A stretch of DNA of 64,000 nucleotides from Prevotella denticola (GTDB lineage: Bacteria; Bacteroidota; Bacteroidia; Bacteroidales; Bacteroidaceae), in contig NZ_UGTM01000001.1 in the NCBI RefSeq assembly GCF_900454835.1, forward strand, positions 1,612,501-1,676,500. The letters are read 5' to 3'. The position numbers and the translations under genes were made by a program. This document shows positions 33,794-42,535 of the stretch, in pieces. The stretch's first letter is position 1. The number at the start of each line of letters is the position of its first letter. The notes under the pieces are model-generated. The model saw nothing but the letters and a program-made list of their open reading frames with translations. It ran no database searches and was not told where the DNA came from.

Positions 33794-35206
33794 TTACTTT
33801 ACGTGCTTCTCCGATTTGAGCATGTGCTCCGGCGACAGGATGGCATCAAGTTTCTCCTTGGACAGCAGCTTGTGCTCCAGTACGAGGTCGTAGACCGATC
33901 CGCCGGTTGCAAGCGCCTCCTTGGCAATCTTCGTGCTGTTCTTGTAGCCGATATAGGGGTTCAGAGCTGTGACAATGCCGATGGAATGCTTTACCATTTC
34001 AAGACAACGCTCCTTGTTCACTGTAATGCCGTCGATACACTTCTCGCGCAGGGTATCCATGGCATTCGGAAGCCATGTCAGGTCTTCAATAAGACACTCT
34101 GTGATGATCGGTTCCATGACATTCAACTGCAGCTGACCGGCCTCGGCAGCAATCATGACCGTCGTATCGTTGCCGATGACCTTGAAGCAGGTCTGGTTGG
34201 TCACCTCGGGAATAACAGGATTCACCTTACCCGGCATGATGCTTGAGCCCGGTGCCATCGGGGGAAGGTTGATCTCGTTCAGACCGCAGCGAGGACCTGA
34301 AGCAAGGAGGCGGAGGTCGTTGCAGATTTTCGACAGCTTGACGGCCAGACGCTTCAACGCACTCGAATAGCTGACATATGCACCCGTGTCAGGTGTCGCC
34401 TCAACGAGATCGGTACCAGCTACGAATTCCATGCCGGTAAGCTCACTGAGCTTCTGAGCACAGATCTTCGGGAAGCCCGGGGCAGCGTTCAACCCCGTGC
34501 CGATGGCCGTACCGCCCATGTTGATTTCATGCAGGAGGGCTGCATTGCGGTTGAGGTTGGCGATTTCCTCCTCCAGGGTGTTGGCGAAGGCATTGAACTC
34601 CTGTCCGCTCGTCATGGGCACAGCATCCTGCAACTGTGTACGTCCCATCTTGATGACATTCTTGAATTCCTCACCCTTCCTGCGGAAAGCAGCAATCAGC
34701 TGGCTCAGATGTTCTATCAGCTTCTTGTTCAAGAGGATAAGTGTCAGACGGATGGTCGTAGGATAGACATCATTGGTAGACTGTCCGCAGTTGGCATGGT
34801 CGTTGGGCGCACAGTACTGGAACTCGCCTTTCTTGTGTCCCATGATTTCGCAGGCACGGTTGGCAATCACCTCGTTGGCGTTCATGTTGACGGATGTGCC
34901 GGCACCGCCCTGCACCATGTCAGTCACAAAGTTCTCGTGCATCTTGCCGGCGATGATTTCCCGGCATGCCTGTGCCATGGCATCAGCCACCTCATCGCTG
35001 ATTTCACCCAGCTGCCGGTTGGTCTCCACGGCAGCCAGCTTGACATAGGCAATGGCGACAACGTAGTCGGGATAGTCGCACATTCGCTTGCGCGAGATGT
35101 GATAGTTGTTGATGGCACGCTGTGTCTGCACGCCGTAATAAGCCTCCTCAGGTACCTGAAGTTCGCCCAGGAGGTCGCTTTCTACACGAAATTTCTTTTC
35201 TTCCAT
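33794..35206 (-). CDS. aspA: Aspartate ammonia-lyase
   Basis: A 470-residue enzyme turning aspartate into fumarate and ammonia in the cytoplasm. The fumarase/aspartase signature GSSIMPGKVNP is at about 320-332, GTDLVEATPDTGAYV and MVQGGAGTSVNMNANEV are typical, and length matches aspartases. It is the 3' gene of a minus-strand group with a porin, a dead asparaginase and a dicarboxylate transporter, giving a pathway from aspartate to fumarate and succinate export. The mRNA could be shared, but 138 bp separate it from the porin gene. Confidence 0.95.
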   Translation of the reverse strand: MEEKKFRVESDLLGELQVPEEAYYGVQTQRAINNYHISRKRMCDYPDYVVAIAYVKLAAVETNRQLGEISDEVADAMAQACREIIAGKMHENFVTDMVQGGAGTSVNMNANEVIANRACEIMGHKKGEFQYCAPNDHANCGQSTNDVYPTTIRLTLILLNKKLIEHLSQLIAAFRRKGEEFKNVIKMGRTQLQDAVPMTSGQEFNAFANTLEEEIANLNRNAALLHEINMGGTAIGTGLNAAPGFPKICAQKLSELTGMEFVAGTDLVEATPDTGAYVSYSSALKRLAVKLSKICNDLRLLASGPRCGLNEINLPPMAPGSSIMPGKVNPVIPEVTNQTCFKVIGNDTTVMIAAEAGQLQLNVMEPIITECLIEDLTWLPNAMDTLREKCIDGITVNKERCLEMVKHSIGIVTALNPYIGYKNSTKIAKEALATGGSVYDLVLEHKLLSKEKLDAILSPEHMLKSEKHVK

Positions 35207-35344
35207 GATTTTAATTGATAAAGTTAGTATTGTTGTTCTTTTCTGTTAAAGTCAGTGTTATGATGCGACTGTTCCGAATGTCTCTCTGTTAGGGATATCT
35301 GACACACCTTCAGCCTGTTGTTCTGTTCCTGTACGTTTTCTCCT

Positions 35345-36550
35345 TTAGTAAGCCTTGATTCTGTACATGAATCCCAGCTCGATGCGGTTGGTATTGTACC
35401 TGTCGAGTCCGACTCCCTCCTTGTAAGTCACCTTCCTGCCGATGTAAGCAAGGAAAAAACGCAGGTCCTGGCTCTTGACAGGATAATACTCCACACTGCC
35501 GATGTAACTATAGCTCTTGCGGAAGTTCTTGATCCGTTCCGTCTTCTTCACACTGACCTGCTCGGACGCTCCTTTCAGCATGAGATTCCACTGTGGGGCG
35601 AACTGCCAGTTGAGCTTTGTCACGAACGAGTTGTAGTGTACGTCGCTGAGCCAGACCCTGCCCGAGAATCCTGTAACAGAAGGTGCGACATCACCTGTCG
35701 CTATTCCCAGACGGTCCAGTCCGTCGAACTCGCCCATATAGTCAAAGTACCACTGTAGTCTGTCAAGGTTCAGTTTCTGTCCCAGAAAGACCATACGGCT
35801 GTATTTATGGCGTGCCTCTCCCTGCAATCCCCACGACCAGCGGGTCTGAAGCCTGTCATGCAGGAAGCCGCCGTTCCAGTTTACGATGTAGGTAAGCGGG
35901 TTGTGCGACTTTTCCAGTGCTCTGGTGTGTGTTCCGTCAGCCTCCACAGCCATGGGATTGTCACCGTACACCTCGTTGAACTTCTCATTGTGGGAATTGG
36001 TGACTCCAAGAGCAAGTTCCTGTGAGGGAACCGGCCTGCAGGTTGCTATCACACCGGCCATGTAGATGTCAAGTGCTCCTGCAAGTTCCGAGAATTCATA
36101 AATATGCAGCGGGTTTTCATCATACTCGAAACCGCCCCAGGTCTGACACAGCTTACCGCCTTCCAGCTTGAACTTGTCGGAAAACCTGTAACCGATCATC
36201 ATGATGTCGGTAGCCTTGGCAAAATTATCTTCCCCCTTGGCTTCGTTCGACTTGTCCAGCCTGTGACGCAGACGGTAGTAAAGCCTGTCGGTCAGGTTAC
36301 CTTTGATTTCCAGACGGAGCAGCCTGTTGGCAAAGGCCGTACCCCACTTGTGGTCAGCATCAGACTTCGCCTGCACGCTGGCAGCATAGTTGATGTAGAC
36401 ATTGAACATATCGTTGTGTTTTTTCAGGCCGGCAACCTCTTCGGCCAGCGACTTGAACTGTCCGTCGTCGGCTCCATAACCATGGTTGTCCTGTGCCTCT
36501 GCACCCAGAGAGAGAGCAAGCAGACAGGCACATAATAGATTCTTTTTCAT
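35345..36550 (-). CDS. Outer-membrane porin (phosphate-selective O/P-like)
   Basis: A 401-residue protein with a signal peptide (to about AEAQ20), a coiled-coil-prone segment (QFKSLAEEVAGLKKHND) and then a 16-strand-type barrel ending NRIELGFMYRIKAY. The alternating strands and segment YRLRHRLDKSNEAKG resemble phosphate-selective/OprO-like porins. Its ATG overlaps the 3' end of the asparaginase remnant (ATGA), so it was translationally coupled to it. The context suggests uptake of amino acids or dicarboxylates, but substrate is an inference. Confidence 0.8.
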   Translation of the reverse strand: MKKNLLCACLLALSLGAEAQDNHGYGADDGQFKSLAEEVAGLKKHNDMFNVYINYAASVQAKSDADHKWGTAFANRLLRLEIKGNLTDRLYYRLRHRLDKSNEAKGEDNFAKATDIMMIGYRFSDKFKLEGGKLCQTWGGFEYDENPLHIYEFSELAGALDIYMAGVIATCRPVPSQELALGVTNSHNEKFNEVYGDNPMAVEADGTHTRALEKSHNPLTYIVNWNGGFLHDRLQTRWSWGLQGEARHKYSRMVFLGQKLNLDRLQWYFDYMGEFDGLDRLGIATGDVAPSVTGFSGRVWLSDVHYNSFVTKLNWQFAPQWNLMLKGASEQVSVKKTERIKNFRKSYSYIGSVEYYPVKSQDLRFFLAYIGRKVTYKEGVGLDRYNTNRIELGFMYRIKAY

Positions 36551-37091
36551 GTCGTTGGGTTTTGATTGGCTGAAGCGGAACGGTCTGTCGTATGGGACTT
36601 GATGAGTGCCTTCGCCGCAGACAGGTCGTTTTTCATGCAGGCCGCCACACCGTGTCCTTCCGAAGACAGGTCGACAGGTATGCAGACACCGTTGTAGAGG
36701 TTGGCCGGCCCGTCAGCGAAAGGAGGCAGGCGGTATCCTCCATAGTATCAGTGCCGTGCGTAATCAGCACACCGTCATACCCCTCCCTGTTCAAAGGGTC
36801 GTCCACACGCTTGGCGAGCTTCAGCCATACCTCATCGTTCATATCCTGACTGTCAGCGTTGGCAAGCTGCCCACCGGTCACGTCCGCAATGCCCTTCCCC
36901 TGAGGCACGGCTTCTGTCAGCGACAGGATGCCCGCCTGCCCAGCACCGTATACCGAACCTGTAGACGATGCCGACACGCCGGCAATGGCGTCTCCTGCGG
37001 CGATGATGCGGGACCTGGGGTTCTGCGCCATGGCGGCTGCCGACATCACCACTGCCATCACTGTCAGGAATGTAATCTTGGAGATTCTCAT
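36547..37091 (-). pseudogene. Decayed L-asparaginase (type II) gene
   Basis: The first frame (from ATG 37091) has a signal peptide and family words VPQGKGIADVTGGQLANAD, NDEVWLKLAKRVDD and GVLITHGTDTMEDTACLLSL, then loses the frame near 36715 and stops at 36633. In the next frame the family resumes with ADGPANLYNG and AKALIKSHTT and runs to TGA 36547, but about 25 residues between and the last 150-200 are missing. The first catalytic motif also reads AAGDAIAG where ATGGTIAG is expected, losing the nucleophilic Thr. I infer two deletions. The product cannot be an active asparaginase. Confidence 0.85.
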
Positions 37092-37248
37092 AAGAACTGA
37101 AAATTATTAAAATGTATCTGCCTGAAGGGACATAGGCACCGGCAGGTGGAAAAGCTGGACAGACATCCTGTTTACAGCCATCAGCACCTGCCGCATCTTC
37201 CTCTCTTTGGATGAGCCTGGAGGAGCTTATCCTCACCGCCTTTTCCTC

Positions 37249-38568
37249 CTACAGGAACTGTATCACCAGCACCCCCAGCCCGATGGAGACTACCGTGGTG
37301 ATGAATCCCGGCAGCTGGAAGCTATGATTGACGACATACCTGCCCACGTGCGTCGTCCCTGTCCTGTCGAAATCGATGGCAGCCACCTCCGTAGGATAGT
37401 TCGGAAGGAAGAAGTAGCCATTGCAGGCAGGGAACATGGCAATGAGCAACAGCGGATTCACCCCCAAGGCAATGCCGACAGGGTAAAGTGTCGTCACCGT
37501 TGCCGCCTGCGAGAAGAGCATGATGCTCAACAGGAAAAGTGCCACGGCGAAGAGTATCGGTGCGGAAGTGATCATGGAGGACAAGGCCGCATCCAGGACT
37601 TTCTCGTTGCCCATGTAGAAGGTGTTGCCCATCCAGGCCACACCGAAGATGGCGACCACCGCATTCATGCCTGCCTTGAAGATATTGCCATTAACAGCAT
37701 CCCCCACTTTCCCCTTTCCGACGAGCAGTATCAGGGCGGCATCAGACATCATGATCATCTCTATCGTCTGACTCATCGACACCCCCTCCGGACGAAGTCC
37801 TGGAAAGAATCCGAAGACGACTACCAGTGCTACACCGAACAGGAAGGCGAGAACAGAACGCTTCGCCGCTGGATGGTCTCTTTCCACGGTTACGTCCATC
37901 CCTTTCCGGACTTCATCCGGACGGATAAGTCCCGCCGCCACCCGCCGTCTGTATTCCGGATCGTCCTCCAGCTCCTTGCCGACATGGTTCTCTACGAACG
38001 CTGCGACAAGTATAGACAGGAAGGCCGTCGGCACACAGACCATCAGCACCGTCCCCAGTTCTATCCCTTTGGCTCCCAACAGATCCTGGCTGATCAGTGC
38101 CGCCGTGGCCGCACTCACAGGACTGCAGGTGATACCGAGTGAGGCCGCTATCACGCTGAGGCTCAGCGGACGCTCCGGACGTATCTTGTTGGTCTGTGCA
38201 ACCTCCGATATAATCGGCAGCAGGGAATAGGATGTATGGGCAGTACCTGCCACGACACAGAACAGCCAGCAGATGATCGGCCCGAAATAAGTAATGTTAT
38301 CCGGATGATTCCGGAGAAACCTTGCCGCTACCCCCACAAGATAGTCCAGACCGCCTGAGGCCTGAAGGGCTGAGGCCGCCGTAATGACGGCTACGATAAT
38401 CATCATGACATCAACGGGGGCCGTGCCGGGCGGGAGGCGGAAGCCGTAGACAAGGACAAACACCCCCACCATGCCAAAGACTCCCAGCCCTATGCCTCCG
38501 ATACGTGTGCCGATGAAAATCAAGGACAAGACGATCAGCAGTTCTATGATAACCAGTGCCGTTGCCAT
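37249..38568 (-). CDS. dcuB: Anaerobic C4-dicarboxylate transporter, DcuA/DcuB type
   Basis: A 439-residue inner-membrane antiporter (about 10-12 helices) that exchanges aspartate or fumarate for succinate. ELLIVLSLIFIGTRIGGIGL, FCVVAGTAHTSYSLLPII and FPACNGYFFLPNYPTEVAAI are typical. A promoter -7 box at 38607-38614 would start RNA at about 38600, so I use ATG 38568 rather than the ATG at 38604. It is first in the group leading to the asparaginase remnant, porin and aspA. Confidence 0.92.
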   Translation of the reverse strand: MATALVIIELLIVLSLIFIGTRIGGIGLGVFGMVGVFVLVYGFRLPPGTAPVDVMMIIVAVITAASALQASGGLDYLVGVAARFLRNHPDNITYFGPIICWLFCVVAGTAHTSYSLLPIISEVAQTNKIRPERPLSLSVIAASLGITCSPVSAATAALISQDLLGAKGIELGTVLMVCVPTAFLSILVAAFVENHVGKELEDDPEYRRRVAAGLIRPDEVRKGMDVTVERDHPAAKRSVLAFLFGVALVVVFGFFPGLRPEGVSMSQTIEMIMMSDAALILLVGKGKVGDAVNGNIFKAGMNAVVAIFGVAWMGNTFYMGNEKVLDAALSSMITSAPILFAVALFLLSIMLFSQAATVTTLYPVGIALGVNPLLLIAMFPACNGYFFLPNYPTEVAAIDFDRTGTTHVGRYVVNHSFQLPGFITTVVSIGLGVLVIQFL

Positions 38569-38606
38569 AAGCAGTGTCTTGAATGGCGTGTAATGGATCC
38601 ACATCG

Positions 38607-38614
38607 CAAATATA
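38607..38614 (-). promoter_or_regulatory. -7 box of dcuB
   Basis: Minus-strand TATATTTG directly upstream of the ATG at 38604, which makes the ATG at 38568 the likelier start. Confidence 0.65.
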
Positions 38615-38788
38615 GGAAAAATATCAATAGCTTTCTAAAACCAATCAGCAAAAACAGACGGTTTAACAAACTTTAGCTTCACAAAGCCACCTCTTCCGCC
38701 GATTCCGAGCCGGACGGAACAGAAGATGTGACACTTTGATTATCTGAAGTTGCAAAAAGAAACCGTCAGCAGGCTGCACAGACAGAAA

Positions 38789-38875
38789 TTCCCAACCGGT
38801 TGGAAACCGAGTTCCCAATGCCTGGGAAACCTGTTCCCAACGGCTGGGAATGATGTTCCCGACCGACAAGGAATT
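38789..38875. repeat. Four-unit 22-bp palindromic array, type A (copy 2)
   Basis: Units begin with TTCCC at 38789, 38812, 38834 and 38856 (steps 23, 22, 22, identical to copy 1). Unit 1 TTCCCAACCGGTTGGAAA, unit 2 TTCCCAATGCCTGGGAAA, unit 3 TTCCCAACGGCTGGGAA, unit 4 TTCCCGACCGACAAGGAA. It lies between dcuB and the end of the amylase gene. Confidence 0.9.
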
Positions 38876-38984
38876 ATCGGATGCAGCGTTCTGAAGACAA
38901 CACCCGCCGACGAGACCTCTTCCCATGTGTGTCTTCACCCTGTGAAAGACCTTGTCACTGCATCCAGCCTGACGGTCCTGTCAC

Positions 38985-39012
38985 AAAAAAGGCGGACACA
39001 CACGTGCCCGCC
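38985..39012 (-). terminator. Rho-independent terminator after the alpha-amylase gene
   Basis: A 9-bp stem with a 4-nt loop (arms within 38991-39012) followed on the minus strand by six T. Confidence 0.8.
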
Positions 39013-39083
39013 ATTGCTTGTCGTCATTAAAATATTACTTGAATCGTTGTCTTGTCCTCATGTTTCCCGACACGGAAGATTCC

Positions 39084-41099
39084 CTACCGGATGACTATCT
39101 TCCGCCCGGCATGGATATAAATGCCGCGCTGCACCGGACGGGCGGAGAGCCGCTGGCCGGAGAGCGTATAATAAGCACTGTCTGCCACATTCCTGCCAGC
39201 CTGCACATTGTCAATGCCCATGGCAGCCGTCTTGTCAGTAACCGTAAACTTCCCGTTCTCCTTCTCTGAGGAGATTTCAAAGTAGGAAGTCTTCTTCACC
39301 CGCTCGACATCCAGCGTCTGGTTGTCGCTCGCAGTAGCTGCTGTTCCGATGCTGAACACGAAGTTCACGTAGTCGTCTGCATTGTTGAGGGTATAGTCCT
39401 TATAGTACCATTTCTTTCCGTCTTTGGTTTCCGCTGTCGTCACACGGTCGCCCGGCCAGGCCGTACCCTTGTGCGTGCCGCCCCAGGAGTGATAGTTCAC
39501 GTAGCTGTTCCAGCCCACCTTATCGGCGTTCACATAGACCCGGATGGTCTGCGGCGTGAACGGTACGGGGCGTTTCACCTTGTAGGAGCGGGTAATGACC
39601 TTGCCCACAACTCCATTGACGAGCAGTGCCACCTTCAAGGTCGTCTCACCCTCGGGGATGGTTATCTCTGTATCTGAAGCTACCTGTGTGCTGCCTGCCG
39701 TGGGTGTCGTACCGTTCGTTGTATAAACAAGCCTGGCATCCGCATGGGTAGAGACGGCCGTCAGCTTTACTTTCAAATCCTCTGTCTCATACGTACCGCT
39801 TGCCTTGTCCGCCCATGGCGTCTCTGCTGAGCAGGCGAGATAGTAAGCATAGTGATAGCCGCTGAGCAGCTTTGCATAACGCCCCCGGGGTACAGACAGC
39901 CCGTTAGCTCCCTTGCCGACAACCACCAGCAGCTTGCCGTCCGTTCCCTCGACGGTATTGGCATAGTAGTCTTTCGAGGAACGGTAGGGCAGATAGCTGC
40001 TCGTATTCGTCACGCCAGCCAGCTTGCGGGCGGCGATCATCGACTTGATTTCCTTCGGATAAGCCAGGTAATGGGCATAGAACACACAAGGCGTGCCCGG
40101 CATTGCCAGCAGATAGGCATTCGTGGCAAGCGTGTCCCGGCGGATGGGGTCCTGAGGTTCGGAAGCCGAACGATACTGCATATCATGGTTCTCGACAAAG
40201 GTGACGGCATACTGCCGGTACTTCCCATCCTCGACCGTAAGCCCCGATGCCCCTGCGAGCTTCCGCCAGTCGTCGGCATTGACGGCATCACGCACCGTAT
40301 AGCGGAAGGCGAAGTCGAAGGCCGCGCTCTTCTTGCCGGTGGCATCGATCCACGACTTCACCGTATTGGCATTGCCGTCCCAGTACTCGCCGACAGAGTA
40401 CTTCACGTTGGCAGCCGTATTATAGTCGCCGATGTGCGAACCGGCAAAGCCCTTCACCATGTCATAACGGAAGCCGGCATAACCGAGATCGTTGAGCAGG
40501 TAATTCTCGTATGCCTTCACGATTTTCTGCACGTTCGCTTGCTTGTGGTCGAGGTCGCGCATACCGTCCCATCCCTCTCCTTCGTCATCATTCGGACTGA
40601 GCTGCACCCCTGTACGGCGGGCCTCAGCGGCAGCTTTGCCATTGTCGTCGTTGGCGCAGACATCCGTTGACTGATGCTGATAAGTCATCCCCTTGTAGGC
40701 CTCAGCAGGGAAGCCGAACCAGCCGCTGTTCGTGCCATGATGGTTGATGACGACATCGGCGATGGTCCCGATGCCTCTTGCCTTGAAAGTTTTTATCATG
40801 CTGCGGAGCTCCGCCTCCGTACCGAACGAGGAGTTCTGGTTGAAATAATAAAGCGGATCATAGCCCATCGACTTCGATGCAGCCGCCTTGCCGCTCTGCG
40901 GCACCCATACAAGGTCGAAGCAGCCGGCGAAATCGTCGGCTTTCTTCTCCAACACCGTCCATTGGGAGTCGTCGAATGAATCCCAGTAGAACCCCTGCAG
41001 CATCACGCCGCCGTAGCCGGCCGGCCAGCCCTGTACTCCCTGTGCCATAGAACAGAGAGAGAGTGCCAAAGTAAATGCACCTGCTAACATTCGTTTCAT
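39084..41099 (-). CDS. Secreted alpha-amylase (GH13)
   Basis: A 671-residue starch hydrolase. Signal peptide to about SMAQ19; a GH13 barrel with the motifs DVVINHH, GFRYDMVKG (nucleophile Asp), VGEYWDG (acid/base Glu) and FVENHD; then a chitobiase-C-like domain (about 435-500) and a starch-binding-type module (about 515-600, RVYVNADKVGWNSYVNYHSW). The C-terminus YTLSGQRLSARPVQRGIYIH resembles a type-IX-like sorting tail. Monocistronic. Its promoter has the LacI-type operator 61.5 bp upstream of the -7 box. Confidence 0.93.
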   Translation of the reverse strand: MKRMLAGAFTLALSLCSMAQGVQGWPAGYGGVMLQGFYWDSFDDSQWTVLEKKADDFAGCFDLVWVPQSGKAAASKSMGYDPLYYFNQNSSFGTEAELRSMIKTFKARGIGTIADVVINHHGTNSGWFGFPAEAYKGMTYQHQSTDVCANDDNGKAAAEARRTGVQLSPNDDEGEGWDGMRDLDHKQANVQKIVKAYENYLLNDLGYAGFRYDMVKGFAGSHIGDYNTAANVKYSVGEYWDGNANTVKSWIDATGKKSAAFDFAFRYTVRDAVNADDWRKLAGASGLTVEDGKYRQYAVTFVENHDMQYRSASEPQDPIRRDTLATNAYLLAMPGTPCVFYAHYLAYPKEIKSMIAARKLAGVTNTSSYLPYRSSKDYYANTVEGTDGKLLVVVGKGANGLSVPRGRYAKLLSGYHYAYYLACSAETPWADKASGTYETEDLKVKLTAVSTHADARLVYTTNGTTPTAGSTQVASDTEITIPEGETTLKVALLVNGVVGKVITRSYKVKRPVPFTPQTIRVYVNADKVGWNSYVNYHSWGGTHKGTAWPGDRVTTAETKDGKKWYYKDYTLNNADDYVNFVFSIGTAATASDNQTLDVERVKKTSYFEISSEKENGKFTVTDKTAAMGIDNVQAGRNVADSAYYTLSGQRLSARPVQRGIYIHAGRKIVIR

Positions 41100-41234
41100 A
41101 TAGATCTCAATTTTTAGTTCGTCTGTCTCTGGAGTCAGGAAGAATAAAAGGAGTCAAGGGGATAAAAGATTCCACCGCAACACTCCGATATATCCCATAC
41201 TCTAAACGACACATTCAGCCATTGTCAGTAGGTA

Positions 41235-41242
41235 CAAAGGTA
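41235..41242 (-). promoter_or_regulatory. -7 box of the alpha-amylase gene
   Basis: Minus-strand TACCTTTG. No TTG at the -33 position, so it may depend on an activator at 41297-41310. Confidence 0.7.
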
Positions 41243-41296
41243 ACCATTAATCATCTGCCACACGACATATTGCCTTTCTGCTGTGCAAAATCTTGA

Positions 41297-41310
41297 TGCA
41301 AACGTTTGCA
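41297..41310. promoter_or_regulatory. LacI-type operator, alpha-amylase promoter
   Basis: TGCAAACGTTTGCA, a perfect 14-bp palindrome centred at 41303.5, 61.5 bp upstream of the -7 box edge (41242). Confidence 0.8.
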
Positions 41311-41384
41311 CTCGTATTTTCAATTCTGTGCGGGTTTCCACCGACATTCCTCAAAGAAACGTTCCATCCGTTTCATTCGCCCAA

Positions 41385-41419
41385 CAAAAAAGGTGCATCA
41401 GCTTTCACACCGATACACC
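41385..41419 (-). terminator. Terminator after the sus operon
   Basis: On the minus strand GGTGTATC pairs with GATGCACC (8 bp, one G-U), then TTTTTT; located 26 bp after the susF-like stop. Confidence 0.75.
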
Positions 41420-41445
41420 TCTTTCTCAATTTATAAATCCTGTAT

Positions 41446-42453
41446 TTATGGAGCTACTTCCATTGTGCAATGAGACTTGGTATCACACAGAAGGTAGAGT
41501 TTGATGTTGTACTTACCGGCTGCAACCTTGATATTGCCGCCCTTGAGAGTAATGTCGGCCAATGAGCCGCCCCAGTCTAAATCCCAGGCTTCGTTGGCAC
41601 GGAATTTTATCTCACCCTCGGTCAGTGTGATGCCTTTGATTTCCCAGCACTTGTCTGTTGCGTTGTAGGTCATTGCCTGGTCGCTGTCCCATCCGCCTGC
41701 TGTTGCAGAACCGATGACACCGACACGGTTGATGGCAGTGTAGGTAAGAGCCTGTGACGTGAGGTCGACATCCACCTTGTAGAAGCCCTCAGGCTCTGTC
41801 ATGACGATGTTGCCACCTTTCTCGACGAGTCCTTCGCCATAATCGGTACCGTTCCAGTCCTGCTGGGTAGCGAACTTGAAGCCGTTCTGGTTGAGGTACA
41901 TAAAGCCCGTGTACTTGCCGTCGGCATCAGGGCTATAAAGCGGATTGCTAAACGACCAGCCGTTGGCATCGCCCGACATGTACAGATACTGCGTGAAAGC
42001 CGGTGCGACACAGGTGACCTTTGCCTTCACGTTCTGTGTGAGTGAAAAGCCCTCGCCACGCTGCAGTCTCACCTTGTTCGTAACAGCGACAGCCACTTCG
42101 TGCAGGTCGCCGTTCTTGCCATAGAGGTTCTCTACGGCGGAGACAAGTTCTGAACTCTTCACCTTTCCGCCCTCACTGGCATTCAGTGTCGCCGTCTTGC
42201 TGTTGCTGGAGAGTACGGCCGTCAACGTTTGGGAAGTTACGGCATCTGCAGAAACCAACGTCGGAACGAACAGCTGGACTGAGTCGGCCGTCTCCGTCTT
42301 GAAATCGATGGCCGGTGCTTCAGCGACGGTAAATTTCACTTCGCCGGCTGTCTCTGCACCGTTGGCCTGTGGCTTAGCCCACTCTTCATATTCATCGCTG
42401 CCGCAACTTGCCAGCAGCAATGCGGCACTTGCCATGATAAACAATTTCTTCAT
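41446..42453 (-). CDS. susF: SusF-like starch-binding lipoprotein
   Basis: A 335-residue surface lipoprotein. From ATG 42453 the lipobox ends at Cys17 (LLLASC) followed by GSDEYEEW. Two starch-binding-type domains of the SusF/SusE kind are visible (about 155-235, YLYMSGDANGWSF; about 245-330, VGVIGSATAGGWDS), each with Trp residues for sugar stacking. Shorter than the 485-residue B. thetaiotaomicron SusF, so one domain is probably missing. Last gene of the susC-D-E-F operon. Confidence 0.8.
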   Translation of the reverse strand: MKKLFIMASAALLLASCGSDEYEEWAKPQANGAETAGEVKFTVAEAPAIDFKTETADSVQLFVPTLVSADAVTSQTLTAVLSSNSKTATLNASEGGKVKSSELVSAVENLYGKNGDLHEVAVAVTNKVRLQRGEGFSLTQNVKAKVTCVAPAFTQYLYMSGDANGWSFSNPLYSPDADGKYTGFMYLNQNGFKFATQQDWNGTDYGEGLVEKGGNIVMTEPEGFYKVDVDLTSQALTYTAINRVGVIGSATAGGWDSDQAMTYNATDKCWEIKGITLTEGEIKFRANEAWDLDWGGSLADITLKGGNIKVAAGKYNIKLYLLCDTKSHCTMEVAP

Positions 42454-42535
42454 TTCGATTCTTCTTGTTATGTGAGGAGGACGCGCCGCCATGGTTGTGC
42501 CTGCCGGCACGTCCCCTGTAATCATCCTTAATAAA

